64,000 nt of DNA from Chitinophaga sp. LS1. Its GTDB lineage: Bacteria; Bacteroidota; Bacteroidia; Chitinophagales; Chitinophagaceae. A program made the position numbers and the translations under genes. Under the pieces are notes generated by a model that saw only the letters and a list, made by a program, of their open reading frames with translations, made no database searches and was not told the DNA's origin. Numbering within the stretch: the stretch's first letter is position 1; each line of letters starts with the position of its first letter. This document shows, in pieces, positions 43,101-51,119 of this stretch. The stretch lies in NCBI RefSeq assembly GCF_034274695.1, contig NZ_CP128362.1, positions 2,666,001-2,730,000 of the forward strand, written 5' to 3'.

Positions 43101-45263
43101 ATATATGATGGGTTTGAAGATGCCAATAGCTGGACAGGTATTACCCGCGATAATACCGTTTCCCATACAGGTAGATATGCTGGTTTGATCAGTGGTGGTA
43201 CTTATACCAATGCTACCTGGAATACAATTTCACTCTCTACTGCAACCACGTTCCGTTATTCCGGCTGGGTATACAGTAATGGACCAACTGCTACCCTCAA
43301 CTTACTGATGAAGACCAGTTCAGAAACTGGTAACTACACTTATATAGATAACGTTTCCTCCTCCCAGACTGGTAAGTGGATATATCTTGAAAAAGAGTAC
43401 ACTATTCCTGCCGGTGTTGCGTACGTAAGCCTTCGCCTTGACAATAATAGCAGCGGTAAAGTTTGGTTTGATGAGGTTAGCCTGCGTCCCTCCGCTTCAC
43501 AAATGAGTCATTATTCATTCCTCCCACTGGTGGGTATGAGCAGTAAAACGGACGAAGGCAATCATACGATTTATTATGAGTTCGATGGCCTGAACCGTCT
43601 GAAATTGATAAGGAACAAAGATAAGAATATACTGAAAATGTACTGCTATAATTACGCTGGTGATATTGACAGATGTGAGGGAACTACTTATTATAATGAT
43701 TACCAGAGTCAGACATACGCTAAAACCTGTGTAGTAAGTGGTGCCAGCACGACGGTTACTTACGCCGTTGACGCGGGGAAATACAGTTCGCGTACCAGTG
43801 TAGCGGATGCCAACAGCAAGGCCCTTGCAGACATTGCGGCGAACGGTCAGGCTTATGCCAACCTGATGGGAGATTGTAGTTATTACCTGAGTGAGCAAAT
43901 GAAAGATACCTTTACCGCAGTATGTGCGGATAATGGAGTAGGATCAGCAATGGTATATTCTATAGCAGAAGGAACAGACACATCTTTCATAAGTCAGGAT
44001 GATGCCAATACTAAAGCCAAAGCACGTCTCAATTTACAGGGACAATTATATGCCAATTCTAACGGTTGTACCTGGACAAATGAAGTACAAAGCGGTACCT
44101 ATACCAAGGTCTGTTCTTCTTCCTCAGCAGAAGGTACAGCGGTAATTTATACCGTTGCTGCAGGAACTTACTCGTCAGCAGTGAGTCTTGCCGCAGCCAA
44201 TGCACTGGCACTCCAGGATGTAACGAGTAATGGTCAGGCTTATGCTAATACGAATGGCCTTTGTTATTATTATAGCGATGTACAATCTGCTATCGCAACT
44301 ACGACCTGTTCCACCGGTTATGTGGGTACAGATGTCACTTTTACTGTAGCTGCCCGTCATGATTCTTCCCTCATCAGTAAAGATTCAGCAAATGCAGCAG
44401 CACTGAGATACGCCAAGGCAAATGCGCAAAGCAATGCAAATTCAACTGGTACATGCCTGGCATGTAACCTGATATTAAGCAAAAAATCAGGTAGCAGCAA
44501 TTTAGGTACCTTTAATGTCTCAGTTGTCAATTCCACCACAGGTGCAAGTGTTTACAACCAGTCATTTACCGATCCTACAGATGCCCAGCTGGCAACCTGC
44601 TACAGGATAGCCAGTGATGCTATCTATACTATTACAGTCACTGCCCAGAATAACCTATATGCTACCATAAACGGTACAGAGAAAGCCATTAGCCCCGGGC
44701 ACAGCCAATCATGGTTATTAGGCCCTACCTTGAATATTGTCCTTTCCTCATCAGGGACCATTACTTACAGTAATACAGCTGTCAGCAAATCTGTTCAGAA
44801 GAATAGCTGTACCAAAGATTCCACCGGATCATATGTGACTTACACTGTTGCCGCAAGTAAGTATACCTCTACTGTATCACAGGAATATGTTGATTCGCTG
44901 GCGAATGTGGATGCTGCCAATAATGGGCAGACCTATGCGAATACAAATGGATATTGTTTCCCTTCAGGAAAAAACTTCGCCATTGTGGTAAAGAAGGGGG
45001 GGACAGATCCGGGTACATTAAGCATCACAGCCACGAATACCAGTACCAGCACTGCAGAAGTAAAGACGACCGCGATTACAGAATGGCCGTACTATGCCGC
45101 TATCACCAGTGGTAAAACCTTTACGATCTCCATTGCACCAATTGGCTCCGGTATCTCTATGACTGCCGATGTAAATGGTACACAGAAAACAGTATCCTCT
45201 GGTTCTACTATCACGTTTACCAGTACTTCCGCACCTATCCTGATCCTCATCTGGAACAAATAA
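40131..45263 (+). CDS. Giant secreted YD-repeat protein with DUF5977-like repeats (1710 aa)
   Basis: Sec signal peptide (about residues 1-25, ending near TKGQ). Residues about 30-480 are the Bacteroidota SpvB/RHS-like N-terminal region (PQISYPIYEINTGKIKVPIT, GLGWSLLAGGSIAR). YD-type beta repeats follow. Residues about 990-1125 resemble a carbohydrate-binding jelly roll (GFEDANSWTG, KVWFDEVSLRP), then YYEFDGLNRLKLIRNKD. From about 1190 there are five DUF5977-like units, each with a Cys, an ATYTVAAG-like strand, ANxxALxDxxxNGQAYANTNGxC and a final Cys. This looks like a surface or secreted shell component. It lies 4 bp before the RHS toxin gene, so the two are one operon. An ATG at 40134 is an equal start. 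Confidence 0.82.
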   Translation: MMNTRINTCIILWMLLINLHTTKGQSPSIIPLPAEAAALFQYNSTPVSMMTGVPQISYPIYEINTGKIKVPITLSYHASGIKVTQKATWVGLGWSLLAGGSIARQIRGDEDETTTSGWFNQSTPISSFGSVLTYDGRKNYYESRPDLQPDFFNYNFTGKSGRFLYSRDLQDFVTAPYKPVRIIHTSDNNYEITDDDGSRYFFTKPFKTTTDNTGLQSHIIGWNLTKIISNDGADSVIFNYATPTASGDKAADNVLTFNKVYRKNVSGTDDAASYVADEVIETITYSYNSVPNISEIIFRQGKVKLYGNTVRSDYAGNALDSIVVYSNDNGTYNRVKKVSFNYSYFYTGNSYPSYTDYRLKLLSFSNDDLNGEQPEKYTFGYNSTTLPNTLSCSQDWWGFYNGVTQYTLMPRQLPSQTTIQMYGYLGTADRSSSATYIMAGILNQVTYPTGGYTTYDYAINTYERTPDNKDSTIASITLAGPAKTGVTYGWDSATTTFLVRPPGNNQYYYELKISIDFSASSANPPFTYAQDVQLRDITTGKTVASWNSDTYLNAGTSGIAHTLTATYTCDTSHTYQLYVGINDLPTTTVTARISIAVPDNSTKYKYGGGIRVETISSYNLDNTLQKKDVYKYGENESGIGYLPTSADDMTTNIFYNTTTRRYIATSSTGCKTEDGDKYTYIAQSSYPTITFQGANVLYPYVTKYEYSNTRPNGKTIFTYKIPNDFITIGNQSALGGKERIDNGLSDELPIKTTYYKFNSEDSSFSVIKETINTWDLFNFSQDSALMVFPTVEYSTTQHCGDSYLDYSSFVYMVKSGGRHLSAVTENNYDDNGTVFSNTVSYTYNDKNHPQTITKFNSKNDTLVTEMRYPGEHSSIDVNADVLDHMVTKNMLNQFYWQGNYTNATLLSYKHTLFSDSWGSNDSLIAPKIDSNWQLGNDNSLPAITIAYQSYGQHGNIRQIRDAQGITTAYTWSADDSYPVAQTAGAAVNQVIYDGFEDANSWTGITRDNTVSHTGRYAGLISGGTYTNATWNTISLSTATTFRYSGWVYSNGPTATLNLLMKTSSETGNYTYIDNVSSSQTGKWIYLEKEYTIPAGVAYVSLRLDNNSSGKVWFDEVSLRPSASQMSHYSFLPLVGMSSKTDEGNHTIYYEFDGLNRLKLIRNKDKNILKMYCYNYAGDIDRCEGTTYYNDYQSQTYAKTCVVSGASTTVTYAVDAGKYSSRTSVADANSKALADIAANGQAYANLMGDCSYYLSEQMKDTFTAVCADNGVGSAMVYSIAEGTDTSFISQDDANTKAKARLNLQGQLYANSNGCTWTNEVQSGTYTKVCSSSSAEGTAVIYTVAAGTYSSAVSLAAANALALQDVTSNGQAYANTNGLCYYYSDVQSAIATTTCSTGYVGTDVTFTVAARHDSSLISKDSANAAALRYAKANAQSNANSTGTCLACNLILSKKSGSSNLGTFNVSVVNSTTGASVYNQSFTDPTDAQLATCYRIASDAIYTITVTAQNNLYATINGTEKAISPGHSQSWLLGPTLNIVLSSSGTITYSNTAVSKSVQKNSCTKDSTGSYVTYTVAASKYTSTVSQEYVDSLANVDAANNGQTYANTNGYCFPSGKNFAIVVKKGGTDPGTLSITATNTSTSTAEVKTTAITEWPYYAAITSGKTFTISIAPIGSGISMTADVNGTQKTVSSGSTITFTSTSAPILILIWNK

Positions 45264-45267
45264 ACCC

Positions 45268-48200
45268 ATGAACAAACAGTCATTTATATATATCATCTTC
45301 TTTTGCCTGCTGGGATTCGTTCATCCCGGCAATGCACAGGTGCCAACCAATACCCAGCGTACTGTAGCATCACCTGTTACAATACCAGCCGCATATACAA
45401 AAACGGCTTACAGCTCTATTCGAACCTGGATACCTGCTATGATTACCACGGACGAGAACCAGGTTATGGATTCCAGCAGGTCTACAGCAGATGTAAAACT
45501 GACCACTCAATATCTGGATGGGTTAGGGCGTCCTTTACAAAAGGTAGTGAGAAGAATTAGTCCGAAAGGTAATGATATGGTCACGGCTGCTGTATATGAT
45601 TCTCTTGGCAGACAGCAATATCAATATCTTCCATTTGTACAGGAACAGAATGGTAAGATTAAATCGGATCCGTTTGCTGCACAGGCTTCATTTTATCAGG
45701 ATGCCAGTCTCAATCCCGGCACCGCGGATGATCGTGTTTTTTATGGCCAGACTGAATACGAAGCATCTCCGCTGAATCGTGTGCTTAAAACCTGGGGACC
45801 GGGAGATAGCTGGGCGCAAACGGGGGGGAATCATCCTGTGAAGATGCAGTATAATTATAATACAAGTGACGATGGGGTAGTAATCTGGAAAATTGGCATC
45901 AGCAAAAAGACTTGTAATACTATAACTACCTATGGTAACGGATCAGTGACTATTCCAGATACTGCTGGTATTTATAGTGCCGGACAACTTAATAAAAATA
46001 TAGTTATTGATGAAGCCGGGCATCATGTAATTGAATATAAAGACAAAGACGGACACATCATTCTCAAAAAAGTCCAACTCACAGATAATCCAGGTAAGGC
46101 ACATGATGGATGGCTATGTACATATTATATATATGATGATCTGGGTAATCTCCGTTTTGTAATACCACCTTTAGCAGTGCAAGCTATCGCATCCGACTGG
46201 AATCTTACTCAGGGCATTGCTGATGAACTTTGTTTCCAGTATCAATACGATGCACGTGGTCGCATGATCTCCAAAAAGACTCCTGGCGCCGGATCCACAC
46301 TAATGGTATACGACAATAGAAATAGGGTTGTATTTACACAGGACTCAATACAAAGAGGTAAATCGTCCCCGGAGTGGCATACCACATTTTATGACGGATT
46401 GAATCGTCCTTATGAAACTGCACTATATACAATCAGCAGTACAAGAGATGCGCTACAGTGTACGCTCAATACCTCCACCGGTGATACTGTTATAACTGAA
46501 GTTGATATCGACACTCTACCTGTAGATCTTGTGGTAACTACATACGACAGTAATGTCAGTCAATATTTGGCCACTAATAGTATAAGTTTTGAATCAGAAT
46601 TCACTACCGGTGATAATGCGTCGTTTACAGCCAGCATTACCAGTAACAGTGGCACTACGACATTTCCTGCCAGCAATCCTACACCACAGTTAAGTGCCAG
46701 TTTACTCACACCTCTATCTTATACTTACTATGATAATTATAATTATGATGGTGTGCATAGCTTTGTAAGTTCAAATTTATTAAAACCGGAAGCCGGAGAT
46801 AATCTTTATAGCCAGACGAATACAGCTGCCAGTACACATATCCTTTCCCTCACTACAGGTTCTAAGATCCGTATAATAGGTACAGACAACTGGCTCATCA
46901 CTACAGATTATTTTGACGATTACGGTCATACGATTCAGTCAATTGCTGATAACCATGTAGGTGGTAAAGATGTCATCAGCAGTATGTATGATTTTAGCGG
47001 CAAGGTATTGAGCACTTACTTTGCTCATACCAATCCTTCCAGTACGACCACAGCACAGACGACTATATTGACCAATTTAGGATATGATGCCGGAGGACAT
47101 CTTACCTCCGTCTTAAAAAGGCTGAATGACAACAATACTTTGGAAGAAAATATAGCAGAAAATACTTATAATGAACTGGGACAGCTGCAACAGAAAAAAT
47201 TAGGCGTTGATGGTAGCACACAATTAGATACACTAACTTATACCTATAATATCAGAGGTTGGTTAGCCGGTATCAATAAGGCATTTGTCAATTCTACTTC
47301 AACTGACAACTGGTTCGGAGAAGATATCAGCTATGATAATGGATTTGACAGTAGTCAGTACAACGGTAATATTTCAGGTATTAAGTGGAAAACAAAATCG
47401 AATGGTATTCCACGCGCATACGGCTACGGTTATGACGGAGCTAACCGTTTGAACAAGGCAGTCTTTAACCAGCAAAACACCACTGGGGCGGCCTGGACAT
47501 CTGATAAGGTTGATTTCACGGTAAGTAATCTCGCTTATGATGCAAATGGGAATATTAGTTCCATGAAACAACAAGGATTAATAGGTACGACTAGCAGTAA
47601 TGTGGATAACCTGACTTATACTTACCAAACTAATAGCAATAAACTGCTAACCGTAACTGATGCCAGCAATACCTCTACAGCCAAAATTGGTGACTTTAAT
47701 GATGGCACAAATACCGAAAACGATTATAGTTATAATGGGAATGGTAATATACTTTCCGATCTGAATAAAAGTATCACGTCGATCAGCTATAACCAGCTGA
47801 ACCTACCGGAAAAAATCATGGTTAATGGAAAGGGATCCATCACTTATCAATATACATCAGCTGGGGCGAAGATTAAAAAAACTGTTATAGATAGTACGGT
47901 TTCTCCGGCTAAGACCATGGTCACTGATTATATAGGTGGATTTGTATATGAGCAGGATACTCTTCGTTATATTGCGCATGATGAGGGTCGGATTCGTCCG
48001 AAGTATGATTCCGGCAAGGCCATTGTTTACCATTGGGATTATTTTGAAAAAGACCATTTGGGCGATGTTCGGATAGTACTGGGAGACAATGCAGACACCA
48101 GCGTATATGCAGCTACGATGGAGACAGCTAACAGTGATAATGAAAATGCATTATTTAGTAATATCGACAATACCCGCACTGCTTTACCGTCTGGCTACCC

Positions 48201-49656
48201 AACAGATGAGACCACCAATCCTAACGCATATGTGGCAAAATTGAATGCTGAAAGTGGTGAAAAGATCGGACCATCCATCGTATTACGTGTTATGGTGGGA
48301 GATACTGTACAGCTAGGTGTGAAAGCATTCTACAAAAGTACGGGAGCGAGTACATCCAGTACCACGACCAGCAGCATGTTAGCTGCATTGGTCCAGGCAT
48401 TCAGTTCATCTGCAGTTACAGATGGTACACATGCTGCTGGTACCAGTTCAGGTTTTTCATCTGCCTATACATCCAGCGAATACGAAGAATTGATAAGCAA
48501 GGATGTTAATGAAAACTTATCAACGAAACCAAAGGCATACCTTTCTTATGTCCTGTTTGACGACTTATTTAACATGGTGGATGATAATAGTGGTGTAAAA
48601 CAGGTACAGGGTAGCCCTGATGAATTACAGATATTGACAGTAGATAAATTTGTGATTAAAAAAAACGGGTTTATCTATATTTATACCAGCAATGAAAGTG
48701 CGGAAGATGTGTACTTTGATAATCTCGTCGTTGCACACAATAAGGGACCTTTACTGGAGGAGACGCATTACTATCCGTTTGGTCTAGCGATGGCGGGTAT
48801 TAGTTCAAATGCATTAGCAGAAAGTAATTATCCGCATAATAAGTTGAAATATAATGGAAAAGAATTGCAAACCGGTGAATTTGGGGACGGTAGCGGACTG
48901 GATTGGTATGACTATGGTGCAAGAATGTATAATGTACAAATAGGCAGATGGTCAGTGATGGATCCGATGAGTGATTCTATGAGAAGATTCTCTCCTTACA
49001 ATTATGCATTTGATAACCCTATGCGGTTTATTGATCCTGACGGGATGGAGCCGGAAGATTGGGTGAAGTTTAAAAATAGCCTTGGACAGATGAGTGTAAC
49101 GTGGGATAAAAATGTGACTGATCAGAAGAGTGCAGTGGCAAAATATGGGGCAGGAGCTAAGCATTTGGGGCAGGAAGCAATATGGTATTCAAATACAGAG
49201 GGAAATCAAACCTGGAAATTAGGAAAAGGAGGAGAGTTCCATGAAATACAATCAAATGCAGTAATTGGAACTATTTCTACAGTGGCCGATGTAACTTCCA
49301 ATACAGTGGTAACAGCCGCTGATATGGGGCTAAGTAAGGCAAGTGCATTATTGCAGGGAGCAGGCGCTACAACCGAGGCATTATCAGATCTCACTTTGGC
49401 ATCAAAAGTTGTAGGAACAACCGGGCAAGTACTTGGAGGGCTTGGAATTGCATTAACGGTAGCCGATGCTGCAGTTGGTGAACGTGGATTTACGACAAAG
49501 CATGCAATTGACCTAGCAATGGGTGCCGCTGGGTTTATTCCCGTATATGGTACCGCAATTGGTGTCACATGGTTTGTTGGAAACCTGATTTCGACAGCTG
49601 CTACAGGCCGAAGTATATCAGATAATATTCAAAAAATGATTGATGAAAAAGATTAG
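45268..49656 (+). CDS. RHS polymorphic-toxin-like protein with hydrophobic C-terminal domain (1462 aa)
   Basis: Signal peptide (to about GNAQ), then a DUF6443-like N-terminal domain (TQYLDGLGRPLQKVVRRISP) and YD/RHS repeats. The RHS core is complete: HYYPFGLAMAG, KYNGKELQ, LDWYDYGARMY, GRWSVMDPM, SPYNYAFDNPMRFIDPDGM (ends near residue 1260). The last 200 residues vary from the core and include Gly/Ala-rich hydrophobic helices (VLGGLGIALTVADAAVG; LAMGAAGFIPVYGTAIGVTW), as in pore-forming effector domains. The stop overlaps the start of a small membrane protein gene. RHS shells process and deliver a C-terminal toxin; a membrane-active toxin is inferred here. Confidence 0.82.
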   Translation: MNKQSFIYIIFFCLLGFVHPGNAQVPTNTQRTVASPVTIPAAYTKTAYSSIRTWIPAMITTDENQVMDSSRSTADVKLTTQYLDGLGRPLQKVVRRISPKGNDMVTAAVYDSLGRQQYQYLPFVQEQNGKIKSDPFAAQASFYQDASLNPGTADDRVFYGQTEYEASPLNRVLKTWGPGDSWAQTGGNHPVKMQYNYNTSDDGVVIWKIGISKKTCNTITTYGNGSVTIPDTAGIYSAGQLNKNIVIDEAGHHVIEYKDKDGHIILKKVQLTDNPGKAHDGWLCTYYIYDDLGNLRFVIPPLAVQAIASDWNLTQGIADELCFQYQYDARGRMISKKTPGAGSTLMVYDNRNRVVFTQDSIQRGKSSPEWHTTFYDGLNRPYETALYTISSTRDALQCTLNTSTGDTVITEVDIDTLPVDLVVTTYDSNVSQYLATNSISFESEFTTGDNASFTASITSNSGTTTFPASNPTPQLSASLLTPLSYTYYDNYNYDGVHSFVSSNLLKPEAGDNLYSQTNTAASTHILSLTTGSKIRIIGTDNWLITTDYFDDYGHTIQSIADNHVGGKDVISSMYDFSGKVLSTYFAHTNPSSTTTAQTTILTNLGYDAGGHLTSVLKRLNDNNTLEENIAENTYNELGQLQQKKLGVDGSTQLDTLTYTYNIRGWLAGINKAFVNSTSTDNWFGEDISYDNGFDSSQYNGNISGIKWKTKSNGIPRAYGYGYDGANRLNKAVFNQQNTTGAAWTSDKVDFTVSNLAYDANGNISSMKQQGLIGTTSSNVDNLTYTYQTNSNKLLTVTDASNTSTAKIGDFNDGTNTENDYSYNGNGNILSDLNKSITSISYNQLNLPEKIMVNGKGSITYQYTSAGAKIKKTVIDSTVSPAKTMVTDYIGGFVYEQDTLRYIAHDEGRIRPKYDSGKAIVYHWDYFEKDHLGDVRIVLGDNADTSVYAATMETANSDNENALFSNIDNTRTALPSGYPTDETTNPNAYVAKLNAESGEKIGPSIVLRVMVGDTVQLGVKAFYKSTGASTSSTTTSSMLAALVQAFSSSAVTDGTHAAGTSSGFSSAYTSSEYEELISKDVNENLSTKPKAYLSYVLFDDLFNMVDDNSGVKQVQGSPDELQILTVDKFVIKKNGFIYIYTSNESAEDVYFDNLVVAHNKGPLLEETHYYPFGLAMAGISSNALAESNYPHNKLKYNGKELQTGEFGDGSGLDWYDYGARMYNVQIGRWSVMDPMSDSMRRFSPYNYAFDNPMRFIDPDGMEPEDWVKFKNSLGQMSVTWDKNVTDQKSAVAKYGAGAKHLGQEAIWYSNTEGNQTWKLGKGGEFHEIQSNAVIGTISTVADVTSNTVVTAADMGLSKASALLQGAGATTEALSDLTLASKVVGTTGQVLGGLGIALTVADAAVGERGFTTKHAIDLAMGAAGFIPVYGTAIGVTWFVGNLISTAATGRSISDNIQKMIDEKD

Positions 49657-50047
49657 TAACAAAATGATATATAGTAGAATATTTATAAGTACATATAAGT
49701 ACTATTCAAAATTTAAAAATCAAAGTCCACGATTTAGTGCTGCTATGGTGCTTACAGTAAGTCAATTTTGTACTTTTATGTTGGTACTGATAATCTTGCA
49801 AAGAGCATTGATATGGGATGTAGCTAAATATGTTCCAAACAAATATGTAGTCATTCCAATTGGTTTTATTTGGGTAGTAGCCATTTATAATTACTTTTCT
49901 GAGGAAAGGATTCATCTTCTCTTGGAAAACTTTAATGAATTACCTAAAGGGAAACGTAAATTTTGGGCTGTCATGAGTTTGGTATTCTTTTTACTACCTA
50001 TGATTTTAATTGGTATTGTTGGTTGGGGACCTCGGCCTCATTTCTAA
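49643..50047 (+). CDS. Small membrane protein, probable immunity protein (134 aa)
   Basis: The ATG at 49643 is preceded by a TTG that would add one residue. It has three hydrophobic helices (residues about 36-56, 66-84, 112-130) and ends GWGPRPHF. It overlaps the 3' end of the RHS gene by 14 bp, the standard place for the cognate immunity gene. Immunity proteins against pore-forming toxins are often small inner-membrane proteins, which fits the hydrophobic C-terminal domain just upstream. No family match is claimed. Base composition is more AT-rich than the RHS shell, as expected for a swapped toxin/immunity cassette. Confidence 0.6.
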   Translation: MKKISNKMIYSRIFISTYKYYSKFKNQSPRFSAAMVLTVSQFCTFMLVLIILQRALIWDVAKYVPNKYVVIPIGFIWVVAIYNYFSEERIHLLLENFNELPKGKRKFWAVMSLVFFLLPMILIGIVGWGPRPHF

Positions 50048-50474
50048 CAAATTTTAATAAATTTTAGTTGCTATGATACGATTCATCTTTTCAACGACAA
50101 CTTTTTCCATTTTTATAGTGCTGAGCGGAAACGCTTAGCACTATAACGATACTGTTCACTTAAAAGGTTACTACATCATTAGAAAATCAAAAGGAATGTT
50201 TTTCAAAATGAATGACTATTATATCGAAGTCCCTACCTATTCCCCACCTCAAATAGCCGCTTTCATCCCACAAGGATAGTGTCACTCATCATCATCCATT
50301 TTCCTACTGGCTGAATAAACTATCTACTGAAAATGCCCCGTTTTTTTTCCGGATACGACCAATTCCTTAAACCTCTCAAATCTCGATTATTACGAAAATA
50401 CCCACGATACCATGTTAGTATTTAACATATTCTACATGGAGGCCTACTGGCTTTAGCGCCTGTTCATTGCTATA
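50048..50474. other. Non-coding stretch after the toxin/immunity cassette
   Basis: About 430 bp with no convincing gene. It holds the hairpin at 50115-50144 and, at its right end, an upstream remnant of the ABC permease interrupted by stops. Such decayed sequence is common downstream of RHS cassettes. Confidence 0.4.
50115..50144 (+). terminator. Strong hairpin with GAAA tetraloop
   Basis: A 13-bp stem ATAGTGCTGAGCG / CGCTTAGCACTAT with one G-T wobble and a GAAA loop, about 70 bp past the immunity-like gene. There is no T-run after it, so it may be an RNA-stability hairpin instead of a classic terminator. Confidence 0.5.
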
Positions 50475-50909
50475 TTGGATAAGGGAATAGCCGGGTTCTA
50501 TAAATATGAAAAGCAGGTTTCCCGCTTGCTGCTGTGGGCTGCAGGATTAGCAATTTTCATCAGTTGTCTTGGTCTGCTTGGCCTGGTTAGTTATACCATC
50601 CGGCAGCGTACAAAAGTAATAGGCGTACGCAAAATACTCGGAGCCTCTATTGTTCAGGTCGTGAGTTTGATCTTAAAGGATTTTATGCAGCTCATTCTTG
50701 ACGCATTTATAATTGCTACGCCGCTTGCATAGCTGAGTATGCACAAGTGGTTACAGCAATTTGCTTATCAAACCAGTATGAGTTATTGGGTATTTGCGCT
50801 CAGCGGACTGATTATGTTTTCTGTTGCATTGCTCGTGCTTGGCTTTCAGATTGTAAAGGCCGCTTTAGTGAATCCAGTGGAGAGTCTGAAGACGAATAAA
50901 TTAATTTAA
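50475..50909 (+). pseudogene. C-terminal remnant of a MacB/FtsX-type ABC permease
   Basis: Reads GFYKYEKQVSRLLLWAAGLA, then SYTIRQRTKVIGVRKILGAS, the characteristic RTKEIGIRKVLGAS box of this permease family, then a nonsense TAG at 50730-50732 and in the same frame HKWLQQFAYQTSMSYWVF to LVNPVESLKTNKL and a stop at 50907-50909. The TAG stands where the family usually has Trp. About 90% of the gene, including the N-terminal half, is missing. Confidence 0.85.
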
Positions 50910-50914
50910 AAATG

Positions 50915-50950
50915 AAAAGGGGATAATACATTATTGTACTATCCCCTTTT
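50915..50950 (-). terminator. Terminator between the permease relic and tRNA-Glu
   Basis: AAAAGGGGATA (50915-50925) pairs with TATCCCCTTTT (50940-50950). With A-rich and T-rich outer ends it can act on both strands; on the minus strand it immediately follows the tRNA. Confidence 0.7.
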
Positions 50951-50955
50951 TCCTG

Positions 50956-51027
50956 TACCGCGTACGGGAGTCGAACCCGTCATTCCTCCGTGAAAGGGAG
51001 GCGTCTTAGCCGATTGACCAACGCGGC
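50956..51027 (-). tRNA. tRNA-Glu (anticodon TTC)
   Basis: 72 nt on the minus strand. The acceptor stem GCCGCGT / ACGCGGT closes with a G-T first pair, the anticodon arm is CCTCC-CTTTCAC-GGAGG with anticodon TTC, and the T arm contains the GGTTCGACTCC box. The discriminator base is A and no CCA is encoded. It stands alone. No integrase or duplicated 3' end was seen next to it. Confidence 0.93.
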
Positions 51028-51119
51028 ATTTCGCGATTGGGATTGCAAAGGTAGTCAATTATTGAATATTTCAAAATTTATTTCAAAAAAGTCGGGTGTA
51101 TTTTCGCATTTTCACGTTT

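Noticed and set aside
43700..44960. DUF5977 repeats as a CRISPR-like or tandem DNA repeat
   Set aside because: The periodicity is at protein level with diverged DNA; no identical repeats and spacers.
50956..51027. tRNA-Glu as an integration site
   Set aside because: No duplicated tRNA 3' end and no integrase nearby.
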